Below, piece by piece: positions 1 through 8,057 of a stretch of DNA of 64,000 nucleotides. Made by a program: the position numbers and the translations under genes. A model generated the notes under the pieces. That model did no database searches, was not told where the DNA came from, and worked only from the letters and a program-made list of their open reading frames with translations. The DNA comes from a virus. The stretch spans positions 1-64,000 of IMG/VR virus record IMGVR_UViG_3300014838_000017, one strand, 5' to 3'. Each line of letters begins with the position of its first letter. Position 1 is the first letter of the stretch.

Positions 1-1
1 A

Positions 2-160
2 GAATACACGAAAGTATATATGCGACAATATCGCAAGGACAATCGTTCAAAAATGAACGATACAAATCGCAATTACTATCATTCACATCTGGAAAAAATG
101 AGAGTATATTTTCGAATGAAAAACAGAGAATGGCGGGCAAAACGAAAGGCATCTGTATGA
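2..160 (+). CDS. Basic leader ORF, 3' part only (N-terminal domain of an EndoVII-type endonuclease?)
   Basis: The frame is open from the left edge and ends in TGA at 158-160, which overlaps the next start as ATGA. The visible 52 residues are Lys/Arg/Tyr/Asn rich (YRKDNRSKMND, KMRVYFRMKNREWRAKRK). They resemble the small MGRK leader ORFs at 10362, 37978 and 49830 and the N-terminus of the EndoVII-like protein at 56223. The 5' end is outside the window. No function is assigned; the endonuclease-linker interpretation is an inference from composition and recurrence. Confidence 0.4.
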   Translation, partial: EYTKVYMRQYRKDNRSKMNDTNRNYYHSHLEKMRVYFRMKNREWRAKRKASV

Positions 161-1023
161 AATGCACATGGATTATTGAGAATTTCGTTAAAGAGCCATC
201 ATTCAAGGGATTGGTTGACGCCGCCGTCGAGCTAGATTACCCCACCATTAAGATAAACAGTGATTATTCCCCCGACATCGTTCGGAAGGGTTTAAAATCG
301 CTGTGGCAGACCGCAGGAGGGGTCTGCGTGTATGACAACCAATGTGTCATGGTAAACGGATCAATCAAGATGTGCAAGCTTCTAGCCGAAGAATTGAAGC
401 ATGGATGTTATCCCATCTTATTTTCCACGTTTGAACGGTATAAGTGCTCGGCGTATTACTCGCATTTTGGTCCGTATCTCTTTAACGATAAGTATGCGAT
501 GATGTCTCTGAAGGAACTTGTGCGGCAAAAATATGATGTATGGGGTAACTATGGGAAAGACGGAATGATATTCATTCGTCCAGATTCTGGTGAAAAAACG
601 TTTCAAGCGGGGTTATTGGATATTATTGATCTTTCAACTCTATGGGACTCCAATAAGGATGTGGAACATGAACTAGTATTAGTATCTACACCGAAGAATG
701 TTATTTGGGAGGGACGATTTGTTGTATCGAAGCAGAAAGGTATTATTGCATCTTCCACATATAGGTTTCAAGGAAAGGTTACCATTATACCAAGTGTTCC
801 CAAGGAGACCACAACGTTTTGCAATAAACTTCTGAATGAAGTTGATTATGCTCCCGATCCTGTTTTTTGTTTTGATATATGCCAGGATTCGGATAAGAAT
901 TGTTGGCTAATGGAAGTTACAAGTTTTTCCAGTGCTGGATTATATGCTACTGATAAGAAGGAAATTATACGGAAAGTATCTGAGGTTGCTGAAACAGAAT
1001 ATCGGAGAACATTGAGGATTTAA
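157..1023 (+). CDS. ATP-grasp domain protein (DUF4343-like)
   Basis: The protein has 288 residues and starts MKCTWIIENF. I chose the ATG at 157 because it overlaps the upstream stop (ATGA) and has AAAGG a few bases before it; an in-frame ATG at 130 also exists. The centre carries the ATP-grasp-like run GNYGKDGMIFIRPDSGEKTF and the C-terminal part has VFCFDICQDSDKNCWLMEV, resembling the acidic metal-binding strand of the fold. Such stand-alone ATP-grasp proteins occur in many T4-like phages. They presumably ligate a carboxylate to an amine using ATP, but the substrate is unknown. The stop TAA overlaps the next ATG (TAATG), which suggests coupled translation. Confidence 0.7.
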   Translation: MKCTWIIENFVKEPSFKGLVDAAVELDYPTIKINSDYSPDIVRKGLKSLWQTAGGVCVYDNQCVMVNGSIKMCKLLAEELKHGCYPILFSTFERYKCSAYYSHFGPYLFNDKYAMMSLKELVRQKYDVWGNYGKDGMIFIRPDSGEKTFQAGLLDIIDLSTLWDSNKDVEHELVLVSTPKNVIWEGRFVVSKQKGIIASSTYRFQGKVTIIPSVPKETTTFCNKLLNEVDYAPDPVFCFDICQDSDKNCWLMEVTSFSSAGLYATDKKEIIRKVSEVAETEYRRTLRI

Positions 1024-1226
1024 TGGATGAGTGGTTCATATTTATACTTATGAGAGGATTGAATTTGATAGGAAAAAAGTTCGGAAAGTTAACCGTTTTA
1101 TCGAGAGATGTAAAGACTCCAAGAAAGGAATGGGTACATAAAGATATTAACCTTATGAAACAACAATTCAGCACAGAAAAACTCGTTGAATATAGTAAAC
1201 TTATCGTCGCTCATAATATAAAATGA
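1023..1226 (+). CDS. Small ORF, probable remnant of an HNH homing endonuclease N-terminus
   Basis: The ORF encodes 67 residues. An internal ATG at 1050 gives MRGLNLIGKKFGKLTVLSRD, and the NLIGKKFGKLTVL segment is the usual opening of many HNH/AP2-type phage homing endonucleases. The zinc-binding and HNH parts are absent: after about 25 residues the sequence becomes a charged tail of no recognised type. Start 1023 overlaps the previous stop (TAATG), while 1050 lies 3 bases after a TATTTATA box, so the start is uncertain. The stop overlaps the next ATG (ATGA). I read it as a decayed endonuclease kept open by coupling to its neighbours; a small real protein is possible. Confidence 0.45.
   Translation: MDEWFIFILMRGLNLIGKKFGKLTVLSRDVKTPRKEWVHKDINLMKQQFSTEKLVEYSKLIVAHNIK
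1039..1046 (+). promoter_or_regulatory. TATTTATA late-type box
   Basis: TATTTATA sits 3 bases before the ATG at 1050. It belongs to the recurrent strand-faithful motif of this window. Confidence 0.45.
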
Positions 1227-1960
1227 TTTCATTTACAAAAATAATGCGTCAAGTATTGACTGAACGGATGTCATTTCGAGACCTTTTACGAGGAAGTGAG
1301 CGTGGTCGAAAAGACCGTTCCAAATATGTAAATACAAGGTCGTTAAGAGTTGCATCCACCGATGAGGGAGAGTCATGGTTATTTACTTACAAATCACAAG
1401 GAATTCATAGCACTACTGGAACTAGATGGCATGGATATATTCGGTTTTTTAAAGAAAATGTTTCCTCTGAAGAAAACGCTGAAAATCTTGATTGTAAAGT
1501 TAATTGCGACTGTCCGGATTATAGATTTCGTTATGCATATAACAATCACAAATCCGATGCTGGAGATTTAGGACAAAATAACGGACAACCCCCTCGTCCA
1601 CGAAGTCAAGGTGGAGTAGGTGATTATGGCAATGGTATTTGCAAACATTTGATTGCGTTAAGTGAATATCTTAAAACTCAAACGAGTCCCGAAGCTCCCG
1701 AGCCAGAAGATACGGCTCCGGTTCCCGAAAAGAAACCAATTCAAAAGCCAGTTCCTCCATCCGTAGCACCACAAACTAGCGATGCTCCTGACCCCGATCA
1801 TGATGAAGAAGCGGATGATGATTATAGTGGTAGTCGAACTGGGTCTGATACTCTAACTGAAAGAATTCAACTTGGAAAAGTTTCTCAACTTTATAAAAAG
1901 ATAGATGAGTTTGCAAAACAGAACCCTGAATTTACTGTGATGTATGAAGACCCCGATTAA
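1223..1960 (+). CDS. SWIM-type zinc-finger protein, possibly virion-internal
   Basis: The protein has 245 residues and starts in an ATGA overlap with the preceding ORF. Residues around 90-145 form a SWIM-like pattern, CDCPDYRFRY followed by a glycine-rich insert and GICKHLIAL (CxC...CxH). SWIM fingers bind DNA or protein. A Pro/Glu/Asp-rich linker (about 155-210) precedes a helical tail. The N-terminus, MISFTKIMRQVLTER, resembles the short targeting peptides of T4 internal head proteins with a possible cut after LTE. The next gene overlaps its 3' end by 17 bases. The function is unknown; packaging in the head is an inference. Confidence 0.65.
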   Translation: MISFTKIMRQVLTERMSFRDLLRGSERGRKDRSKYVNTRSLRVASTDEGESWLFTYKSQGIHSTTGTRWHGYIRFFKENVSSEENAENLDCKVNCDCPDYRFRYAYNNHKSDAGDLGQNNGQPPRPRSQGGVGDYGNGICKHLIALSEYLKTQTSPEAPEPEDTAPVPEKKPIQKPVPPSVAPQTSDAPDPDHDEEADDDYSGSRTGSDTLTERIQLGKVSQLYKKIDEFAKQNPEFTVMYEDPD

Positions 1961-2309
1961 ACTTAAAAATATTGTGGAGTCCATTAAGGGACTCCATCAC
2001 CTGCATAAAGACTATCGCATGTACGAAGGTAAAGATCATATCCACGCTCTCTTTGAAGACGGAAGCAAAATGTGTTTTGAAGTTCACTATCATAATACCC
2101 ACGGTGAAGATCGTGATAAATGGCGTCGTAAAGCATTTTCAAAATGGAAAAGTCTTGCCAATGAAATTCATAACGACGTGCAACTTACTGAAGTTGGAAA
2201 TCCAGTTCAAAAGACTTGGAAGAAAGCTTTCGAAGAAGCCTTAGAGCGTCCCGAACTGAAAGAATTCATTCGCACGTCAGAACATCAAAGCGTGTTTGAT
2301 AAAAACTAA
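1944..2309 (+). CDS. Hypothetical 121-residue protein
   Basis: The start ATG lies inside the 3' end of the SWIM gene, so the two are probably co-translated. The N-terminus MKTPIKLKNIVES fits the recurrent M-x-x-IKLKxL pattern shared by several genes of this window. The body is rich in His, Lys and Trp (DKWRRKAFSKWKSLANEIH) and predicted helical. No domain is recognised. It is the last gene before the convergent fibre operon; only about 30 bases separate the two stops. Confidence 0.55.
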   Translation: MKTPIKLKNIVESIKGLHHLHKDYRMYEGKDHIHALFEDGSKMCFEVHYHNTHGEDRDKWRRKAFSKWKSLANEIHNDVQLTEVGNPVQKTWKKAFEEALERPELKEFIRTSEHQSVFDKN

Positions 2310-2341
2310 TCTTTCCTTGAATAGTTAGTGAAATATACCGT

Positions 2342-3457
2342 TTAGGGTATTGAAAATTGAGTTATCGCTATGGTTTCTTTAAATATAGAATATACCGATA
2401 ATATTTTACCATTTAATAATTGTATTAACGATGGATATGATGCCGCACAGTCTTTTGCATACCCAGCATATACCGGAGTGTCGCTACCAATCAACCTAAT
2501 AGTTTTGGCCGAAGTCCAGTTAATAGCATCGGTGCTAAACGCTACTATCAAAGGATCACGAAAAATTGATAAATAAGTATATGGATTAGATGCGAAACAC
2601 CACGTACCATTTGAATGCTTTAGAAAGAACAATCTTGATGGGGAATTTGGAATGGGGGAATTTATAGGATATGACCAGTCAATTCCATTTATGCTATTCT
2701 GTATTTGAACTGAATATTGTGACGCACTCAAATTATTATACGCTCTACTATATCTAGTCCAATAAGAATTACTAGTTTTTATTGATGCTCCTTCAGTTAG
2801 GTTTTCTTCCGCTCCACTTGGACTTCTAGGCCATATCGCATTTGTACTAACGGAAAGGTAAAGTACATTTCCACGGGCCATCATATCCGTTAAAAATGTA
2901 GTTTTAAAATTCAATGGTGCCTGACTATAAACAGTATCTCCGTTACCTCCATATACCCACACAGGAGTTCCAAATACATCATTGACTATTGGTTGTGCCA
3001 AAACTCCATATGGAAGTCTGTCTCCCGTGGTAGACCACAAACAAATATTCACATCATAAACTAAATATTGAACATTATTGGATATTATTGTTCCTGCAAA
3101 GTATGCTAAATGAGCATTGACTGTATGTGTTAAATCCATCGCCTCCCATGATGGTATAATTGTACTATATGATGACCATGTAATTCCCTCATCATCACTA
3201 TACATTCCTCTCATATATTGCCCCGCCCCATCTTCATCTTGATCGTGGGTTACATGAAGTAAGTGAATTCTATTGCTTCCGAATGCAGTTCTAAATAAAT
3301 ACGCATTGTGATTATAACATTGATGTTGTGATGCCGTAGGAGAAAATATAACTGTAGTGGAAGCTGATGTTACGGTGGGAAATGGAGGATTCCCCACATT
3401 CCATGAACAATTTATAGTGGGAATATACGACGACCCTCGTTGAAATGTTCCTATCAT
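2342..3457 (-). CDS. Sialidase-like beta-propeller tail protein (putative receptor-binding protein)
   Basis: The protein has 371 residues and is the last gene of the minus-strand fibre operon. It contains an Asp-box/BNR motif (MYSDDEGITWSSY, near residue 87) and two degenerate ones (NGIDWSYP and STDAINWTSAK). The C-terminal run YPSLIQLLNGKILSVYS is typical of sialidase/BNR propellers. Such domains bind or cut surface glycans. The catalytic Arg triad of true sialidases cannot be confirmed by eye, so binding is the safer call. The start overlaps the stop of the LamG protein (ATGA), so the two adhesins are translationally coupled and may sit on the same fibre tip. Confidence 0.6.
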   Translation of the reverse strand: MIGTFQRGSSYIPTINCSWNVGNPPFPTVTSASTTVIFSPTASQHQCYNHNAYLFRTAFGSNRIHLLHVTHDQDEDGAGQYMRGMYSDDEGITWSSYSTIIPSWEAMDLTHTVNAHLAYFAGTIISNNVQYLVYDVNICLWSTTGDRLPYGVLAQPIVNDVFGTPVWVYGGNGDTVYSQAPLNFKTTFLTDMMARGNVLYLSVSTNAIWPRSPSGAEENLTEGASIKTSNSYWTRYSRAYNNLSASQYSVQIQNSINGIDWSYPINSPIPNSPSRLFFLKHSNGTWCFASNPYTYLSIFRDPLIVAFSTDAINWTSAKTIRLIGSDTPVYAGYAKDCAASYPSLIQLLNGKILSVYSIFKETIAITQFSIP

Positions 3458-4638
3458 GATCCTAAAAATGGATATGTTCTACCATTGCCATTATTATATA
3501 ATAATGCACATTCAGCTTGGGTTAATACTCGGCTCCAAACTCCAACATCTTGAATACTTCCACTCATATATGGCCCGTTAACTAATGATCCAATCATAAA
3601 TGGTATACCATTGTTTATATATGATCCACTCGGCCAAAAAGTAGTATCTGCCGGCCCAGCATTGACTCTAATTCCGACCACCGTGTTTATAGAATCATAC
3701 CACGCAGCAACATGATACCAAGTATTAGCTGATGGAATCCCGAAAGTTATGGACGATGCACTGGTATGATTTGTTAACGTTCCATTTCCATAAATAAGAA
3801 AAAGGAAATGAGTCTCCGCTGTTCCATTTCCTTGACATAGAGCATAACTTCTAGAATTTATACTTGAATTAAACTTAGAAATTATTGAATTTTGAATTGA
3901 CGCCGATACGATTGCAAAATTCACCCACGCTGCAAGTGTAAAACTATTAGGTCCAAAATTAAATTTGGCATCAGCCTCTGGCTGATTGGACGATGCTAAG
4001 TATGCTGTGGAAAATCCTGAAGCAATTATTCTAGTTTTTCCTGGGGTGCTGCTCAAGCCTCCACCACCGGTTATAGAATGGAATCCATAACTATCAATTC
4101 GGTTAAGGGATGATGCCTGATCCAAAGGCCAAAATGCAACTAAGTTATTATATAATGTTTGAACACTGCCAGTGGTAGAAGTTCCGTACACTTCCCATGT
4201 TGTTGCATTTGTTTGAACGAGCGTAGCGGATGCTCCATCTCCGACAAAGATAGTATTTCCATATATGGTCATTCCACTTCCCGCTGTTAAGTTAACAGTT
4301 ACGTTTCCAACTAGCCCTAAATACATTATAGTTGGATAAGAAGTATCTGGTAAAAATACAGTTAAGGTAGATGAGCATTGTAAAAAATGATTCTTGTTAT
4401 AACTCGATGCGGAATAATTGGATACCAATGTATCAATTGCTGTTATAGCATTTGGTATAGTAGATGTATATGATGCCGTTAAAGCATAACTGGATGAATT
4501 CGAAGTTGATCCACCACCATTCAATGCATATGAAGCGGTTAAGGCATAAGAGGAAGTTCCAAACAATGATCCGCTGAGAAAAGCCACCATAATGGAGGCT
4601 GAATCTATGTACTCAATATTATCGTAATTTGATGGCAT
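3454..4638 (-). CDS. Tail fibre/adhesin with LamG-like lectin domain
   Basis: The protein has 394 residues. The first third contains the SSSYALTASYALNGGG repeat characteristic of the fibres in this phage. A C-terminal concanavalin/LamG fold is suggested by LVAFWPLDQASS (about 160), FTLAAWVNF, NTWYHVAAWYD, and the closing SGSIQDVGVWSRVLTQAE with LLYNNGNG, the standard order of Laminin_G_3 domains. The protein probably contacts host-surface polysaccharide. It shares its N-terminal segment (YDNIEYIDSASIMVAFLSGS) with the protein at 4663-5157 (DNVFYIDTASISVMTASGS), which suggests a common attachment module. Confidence 0.65.
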   Translation of the reverse strand: MPSNYDNIEYIDSASIMVAFLSGSLFGTSSYALTASYALNGGGSTSNSSSYALTASYTSTIPNAITAIDTLVSNYSASSYNKNHFLQCSSTLTVFLPDTSYPTIMYLGLVGNVTVNLTAGSGMTIYGNTIFVGDGASATLVQTNATTWEVYGTSTTGSVQTLYNNLVAFWPLDQASSLNRIDSYGFHSITGGGGLSSTPGKTRIIASGFSTAYLASSNQPEADAKFNFGPNSFTLAAWVNFAIVSASIQNSIISKFNSSINSRSYALCQGNGTAETHFLFLIYGNGTLTNHTSASSITFGIPSANTWYHVAAWYDSINTVVGIRVNAGPADTTFWPSGSYINNGIPFMIGSLVNGPYMSGSIQDVGVWSRVLTQAECALLYNNGNGRTYPFLGS

Positions 4639-4662
4639 AACTTAAATTATGTATCCAATGGA

Positions 4663-5157
4663 TTATGCGCTTTCACCGTTGTAAGTTGCCAACCAATAAA
4701 CATACGTGGTCAATGGTTGCAAGGAATTGCTCGAAATAATAAATCCTGATGCGATAGGGGTTTCCATTGTCCATACTCGTGCATCTCCACCTATTATGCT
4801 AACGGAATAGTTATTATCGGGATATGAACTTGTAAACGCTACGCTATATGTCAGTGGAGTTCCACCAAAGAAAGATGCTGATACCTTATTGGATTTAATC
4901 GCCGGGAAAAGTTTATAATAAGATGCTGTTTGAGAAAAACTACTGGTGATAGAACTAGTGGCATATAATGATTGAGTAGCAACTAACGACTGTGTAGAAA
5001 ACAAAGACTGTGTGGCATATACTACACTATAAGGTATGGCTGTTCCGGGAGCATACGATGCCGAAATAGCATATGATGCCGTTCCATATAATGAGCCACT
5101 TGCGGTCATTACGGAAATACTTGCGGTATCTATATAAAATACATTGTCTAATGCCAT
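4663..5157 (-). CDS. Short tail fibre protein, paralogue of 5161-5865
   Basis: The protein has 164 residues. The N-terminal attachment-like segment is DNVFYIDTASISVMTASGS, followed by a SASYxxx/TQSL repeat stalk. The C-terminal domain (SASFFGGTPLTYSVAF, YSVSIIGGDARVWT) is clearly related to the end of the upstream gene product (GSSFSGTPMCYNVSY, YTVSIIGDEARIWT). The pair therefore looks like duplicated fibre tips that have diverged. Only three bases separate the two genes. Confidence 0.6.
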   Translation of the reverse strand: MALDNVFYIDTASISVMTASGSLYGTASYAISASYAPGTAIPYSVVYATQSLFSTQSLVATQSLYATSSITSSFSQTASYYKLFPAIKSNKVSASFFGGTPLTYSVAFTSSYPDNNYSVSIIGGDARVWTMETPIASGFIISSNSLQPLTTYVYWLATYNGESA

Positions 5158-5160
5158 AAA

Positions 5161-5865
5161 TTATCCTTCTACACGCCACATAATCATTTGTGTTAGTGGA
5201 ATATTGCTATTACTGTTGATTGTAAACCCATTGGTTGAACGATTTGCAGTAGTCCATATTCTCGCTTCATCTCCAATAATACTCACAGTATAAATAGTAT
5301 TTGGAAAGGAATTAATATAGGAAACATTGTAGCACATCGGGGTTCCAGAGAAACTTGACCCAGATGCCATACCAAATTCTACGTGTGTTTTTGGAGGAAC
5401 AAACGATGCTGAAATTGAAAAACTTGACGTGATGGAATATGATGCTGAAATTGATGACGATGCAAATGATGTTGACGTTTGAAGTTGTATTTCATACGAT
5501 GATGTAAATGCGTATGATGCCGAAGTCGCAAAACCAGCCAATGGGGAATATGATGCGGTAACTGCATAGGACGCCGAAATACTTCCGGTCCCACTACCTC
5601 CTCCACCATTTAATGCATACGATGCCGTTAAAGCATAACTGGAAGATGTTTGACTTCCACTATTTGAAAGTAATACCCAATTGGAATCAGCTACTCCTCC
5701 GATCAACTGCCATAGTTGTGCTTCGGCTTGGGTATAGACCATCATTCCATTATATCTCCAAGAAGAACTGATGGAAGTCAGGCTGGATGATGACGCAAGA
5801 ATGCTCTTCAAGTCTGCGGGTTGAGCACTTGTCACGCCAAATCCACTTATGATAGAAATAGCCAT
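5161..5865 (-). CDS. Tail fibre protein with SASYALTASYALNGGG stalk
   Basis: The protein has 234 residues. The N-terminus (AISIISGFGVTSAQPADLK) is followed by a hydrophobic Trp-rich segment (WRYNGMMVYTQAEAQLWQL), then a Ser/Ala/Tyr repeat stalk with a Gly-Gly-Gly-Gly hinge, and a C-terminal tip homologous to that of the next gene. The repeat pattern matches the other fibres of the window on both strands. It probably forms a trimeric fibre, as tandem SASY repeats of this kind do in environmental T4-like phages; that is family knowledge. Confidence 0.6.
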   Translation of the reverse strand: MAISIISGFGVTSAQPADLKSILASSSSLTSISSSWRYNGMMVYTQAEAQLWQLIGGVADSNWVLLSNSGSQTSSSYALTASYALNGGGGSGTGSISASYAVTASYSPLAGFATSASYAFTSSYEIQLQTSTSFASSSISASYSITSSFSISASFVPPKTHVEFGMASGSSFSGTPMCYNVSYINSFPNTIYTVSIIGDEARIWTTANRSTNGFTINSNSNIPLTQMIMWRVEG

Positions 5866-5871
5866 AGGGTA

Positions 5872-6981
5872 TTAACTAAATTGGAAATTACCCGCTGGAC
5901 TTGATACCAGTTGCGTTTGGTAAACTTTATAATTGACCGTCCAGTTGTTGGACAATCCTGTGCTTGTGACCGCCACGGTTGATTTATTGAAACTGCTTAT
6001 CACTTGGAACAAGTTAGGGTCTAAGATGGATACCAAGTCAGGATAGCTTGCGGGATATGCAAAATAAATATAAACTGCCGATCCAACCATGTTAACCGTT
6101 TGACTGCCTTGATTAACTATTTGAGACGTAAACGCATTGTAGAGAGCCGTTCCTGATAGACCCGATGTAACAGACAGTCCCCATAGATATGGGAACAAAA
6201 ATGTAACTGTCGTCGTATTGGAAGTGATAATGTTTGGAGACCCATTGTTTCCAACAGAAACAAATGTCTGATAGGTCTGACTGGATGACACATTAGTATC
6301 AGTATAGGTAAACGAATATGGTGGAATCGTAGAATCGGTGTTCCAACTAATAGCACTTCGGAATACACTTGCACTGTAGAACGTTGTTTCTTGATTGGCT
6401 GTGATCGTGGATACGACGTTGACCGTTCGAAGACTTCCGGTTTGGTAAGTTCCTCCACCCGAAACAGCCACCGTGGCGGGAGCAAATGGAAAAAAGAAAT
6501 TGTTCAAAAAAGTATCCACATCTAGACCTCCAACATTCAATCCAACATAACCATTTCGAGTTATACTTCGGTTTCCATTGAATGGAACATTACTTGCGGT
6601 TAAAGTAAATATTGACTCTACGGCATATGAAGCTGTATCAGAAAATGTTGACTCTAATGCATATGAGGCACTTATTGCCACGTCAGTCGTTAGGGCATAA
6701 GATGATGTGGGAGAATATGATGCTGTTACAGCGTAAGAGGATGAAATGCTTCCACTGCCACCCGCACTACCATTCATTGCATAAGCAGCGGTGATGGCGA
6801 AGGGAATTGATTGGTCGATGGTTATGATCTGCTGACCAACTGACGACGTGGGTAAAAAAAGTATAACATTTCCGAGACCGTCTAGAAAATAACTATCTGA
6901 ACCTTGGGTATAAGTTTGGACTACCTCCTGATAAGAGGTCGAAATATACTGGTTCGTTAAGTCCCGAGATGGAAATTGCAT
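5872..6981 (-). CDS. Tail fibre/baseplate-attached structural protein
   Basis: The protein has 369 residues. The N-terminal 60 residues (LTNQYISTSYQEVVQTYTQ, SDSYFLDGLGNVILFLP) resemble the N-terminus of the big + strand fibre at 18345 (DTSNQYYEQINISGSNLIV), suggesting a shared attachment module. A short SASYA repeat region follows, then a beta-rich C-terminal region of about 230 residues with no recognised family. It is upstream of the smaller fibres in the same operon and may be the proximal fibre part. Confidence 0.55.
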   Translation of the reverse strand: MQFPSRDLTNQYISTSYQEVVQTYTQGSDSYFLDGLGNVILFLPTSSVGQQIITIDQSIPFAITAAYAMNGSAGGSGSISSSYAVTASYSPTSSYALTTDVAISASYALESTFSDTASYAVESIFTLTASNVPFNGNRSITRNGYVGLNVGGLDVDTFLNNFFFPFAPATVAVSGGGTYQTGSLRTVNVVSTITANQETTFYSASVFRSAISWNTDSTIPPYSFTYTDTNVSSSQTYQTFVSVGNNGSPNIITSNTTTVTFLFPYLWGLSVTSGLSGTALYNAFTSQIVNQGSQTVNMVGSAVYIYFAYPASYPDLVSILDPNLFQVISSFNKSTVAVTSTGLSNNWTVNYKVYQTQLVSSPAGNFQFS

Positions 6982-6997
6982 ACGTTATACCTCATAA

Positions 6998-7555
6998 TTA
7001 CTTAAGAAAATACGTTAATCCGTTAAAAACAGAGGTTTTTTGCTTATTATATTCTGGATTGGATTGAAAATATTCTTTGATTAGAGCACGAAAATCATTT
7101 TTTCGGGTGGAAAGATTTGATTTTGTAATATTAAATCGTTCACAGAGTTTGCTTAACTCATATAATGGGATGAGATTTTCCTTCTGAGGCTTTGGCATAG
7201 ATTTAACCGGAACTTTAACGGTCACCATTGGCTTGGAGGGAAGTTTCTGCTCGTTTACAGTCACCTTGATTGAGGTGTGCTCTTCAACTATAAAATCTTC
7301 TTTCCAAGGTTGGAAATAAGTGTCCTCAACAATGACTTCGAGGGACATCTTTCCCGTGGCATTTTCATCGAGTATTCCCTTCAAACGACGGATAGGAACC
7401 ACGCATTTTCCATTTTCGATTTTTCCATTAAACACCAAGTTGAGACCATCCGTTGACTCTACAACAAGGCGAGCCTTTGAGTTCTTAAGTGAAGCATTTT
7501 TGACATGAACTTCGCATTCGAAGTCTTCGGATTTGTCTGTGTATATTTTATACAT
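6998..7555 (-). CDS. Conserved-looking structural protein, function unknown
   Basis: The protein has 185 residues. The N-terminal ~95 residues look like a beta-sandwich (MYKIYTDKSEDFECEVHVKN, VVPIRRLKGIL, VEDTYFQPWKEDFIVEE). A Pro/Lys/Val linker and a helical C-terminal part (LYELSKLCERFNITKSNL) follow. It abuts the next gene stop-to-start. The context is between neck-like and fibre genes. I do not recognise the family; a head or connector accessory role is only a guess. Confidence 0.5.
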   Translation of the reverse strand: MYKIYTDKSEDFECEVHVKNASLKNSKARLVVESTDGLNLVFNGKIENGKCVVPIRRLKGILDENATGKMSLEVIVEDTYFQPWKEDFIVEEHTSIKVTVNEQKLPSKPMVTVKVPVKSMPKPQKENLIPLYELSKLCERFNITKSNLSTRKNDFRALIKEYFQSNPEYNKQKTSVFNGLTYFLK

Positions 7556-7969
7556 TTATTCCTCCATTTTAAAATCTAAATCTACATCGGTAACCGTTTT
7601 AATCATTGTTTTTATATCACCTATAGTGATCTTAAAGTTTTTTACTTCTCTTTCCTGTGGATACTCTCTTCCATTTATTTTACAAATCAACTTGATTAGT
7701 TTTTTCCGTTTATCAAGTGACCCAGTTTGATATGGATTCCAAGGTTGGATCAACATCTCGGCATCCACACCCCCAGGATTTACTATAATATCCTGGATGA
7801 ACTGACATCCGGACCATGTTAAATTATATTTTGACCACTGAATAGCCGTAGTTGACCATACCCCAGGATTTACTATAATATCCTGGATGAACTGACATTC
7901 GGACCAAGTTAAATTATATTTTGACCACTGAATAGCCGTAGTTGACCATATGTTGCATAGAAACCCCAT
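7556..7969 (-). CDS. Hypothetical protein with an internal 30-residue tandem duplication
   Basis: The protein has 137 residues. Residues about 8-66 are two copies of a Trp-rich 30-residue unit (WSTTAIQWSKYNLTWS then QFIQDIIVNPG) encoded by a 90-base tandem repeat. The rest (WNPYQTGSLDKRKKLIKLI, NFKITIGDIKTMIKTV) is a basic globular tail. The start ATG lies 6 bases downstream of a TATTTATA box on its strand. The unit may be a repeat-built binding surface, or the duplication may be recent: the two copies differ at only a few bases. Confidence 0.55.
   Translation of the reverse strand: MGFLCNIWSTTAIQWSKYNLTWSECQFIQDIIVNPGVWSTTAIQWSKYNLTWSGCQFIQDIIVNPGGVDAEMLIQPWNPYQTGSLDKRKKLIKLICKINGREYPQEREVKNFKITIGDIKTMIKTVTDVDLDFKMEE
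7771..7950. repeat. Two-copy 90-bp direct tandem repeat
   Basis: Copies 7771-7860 and 7861-7950 begin CCCCAGGATTTACTATAATA and differ at about two to three positions (for example catcc/cattc and catgtt/caagtt). The period is a multiple of three, so the reading frame is kept through both copies. Confidence 0.9.
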
Positions 7970-7975
7970 GTCTAA

Positions 7976-7983
7976 TATAAATA
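7976..7983 (-). promoter_or_regulatory. TATTTATA late-type box
   Basis: Reads TATTTATA on the minus strand, 6 bases before the ATG at 7969. Confidence 0.5.
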
Positions 7984-8057
7984 GTTTCGGTTACCAGTTT
8001 CTTTATTTTATCTAAGTGCCACCGCATAGGCAATTGAAAGAGGTTCCGTGATCGACC

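Noticed and set aside
7556-7969. Split or frameshifted gene at the 90-bp repeat
   Set aside because: The repeat is a multiple of three and the frame is intact through both copies; no stop or shift.
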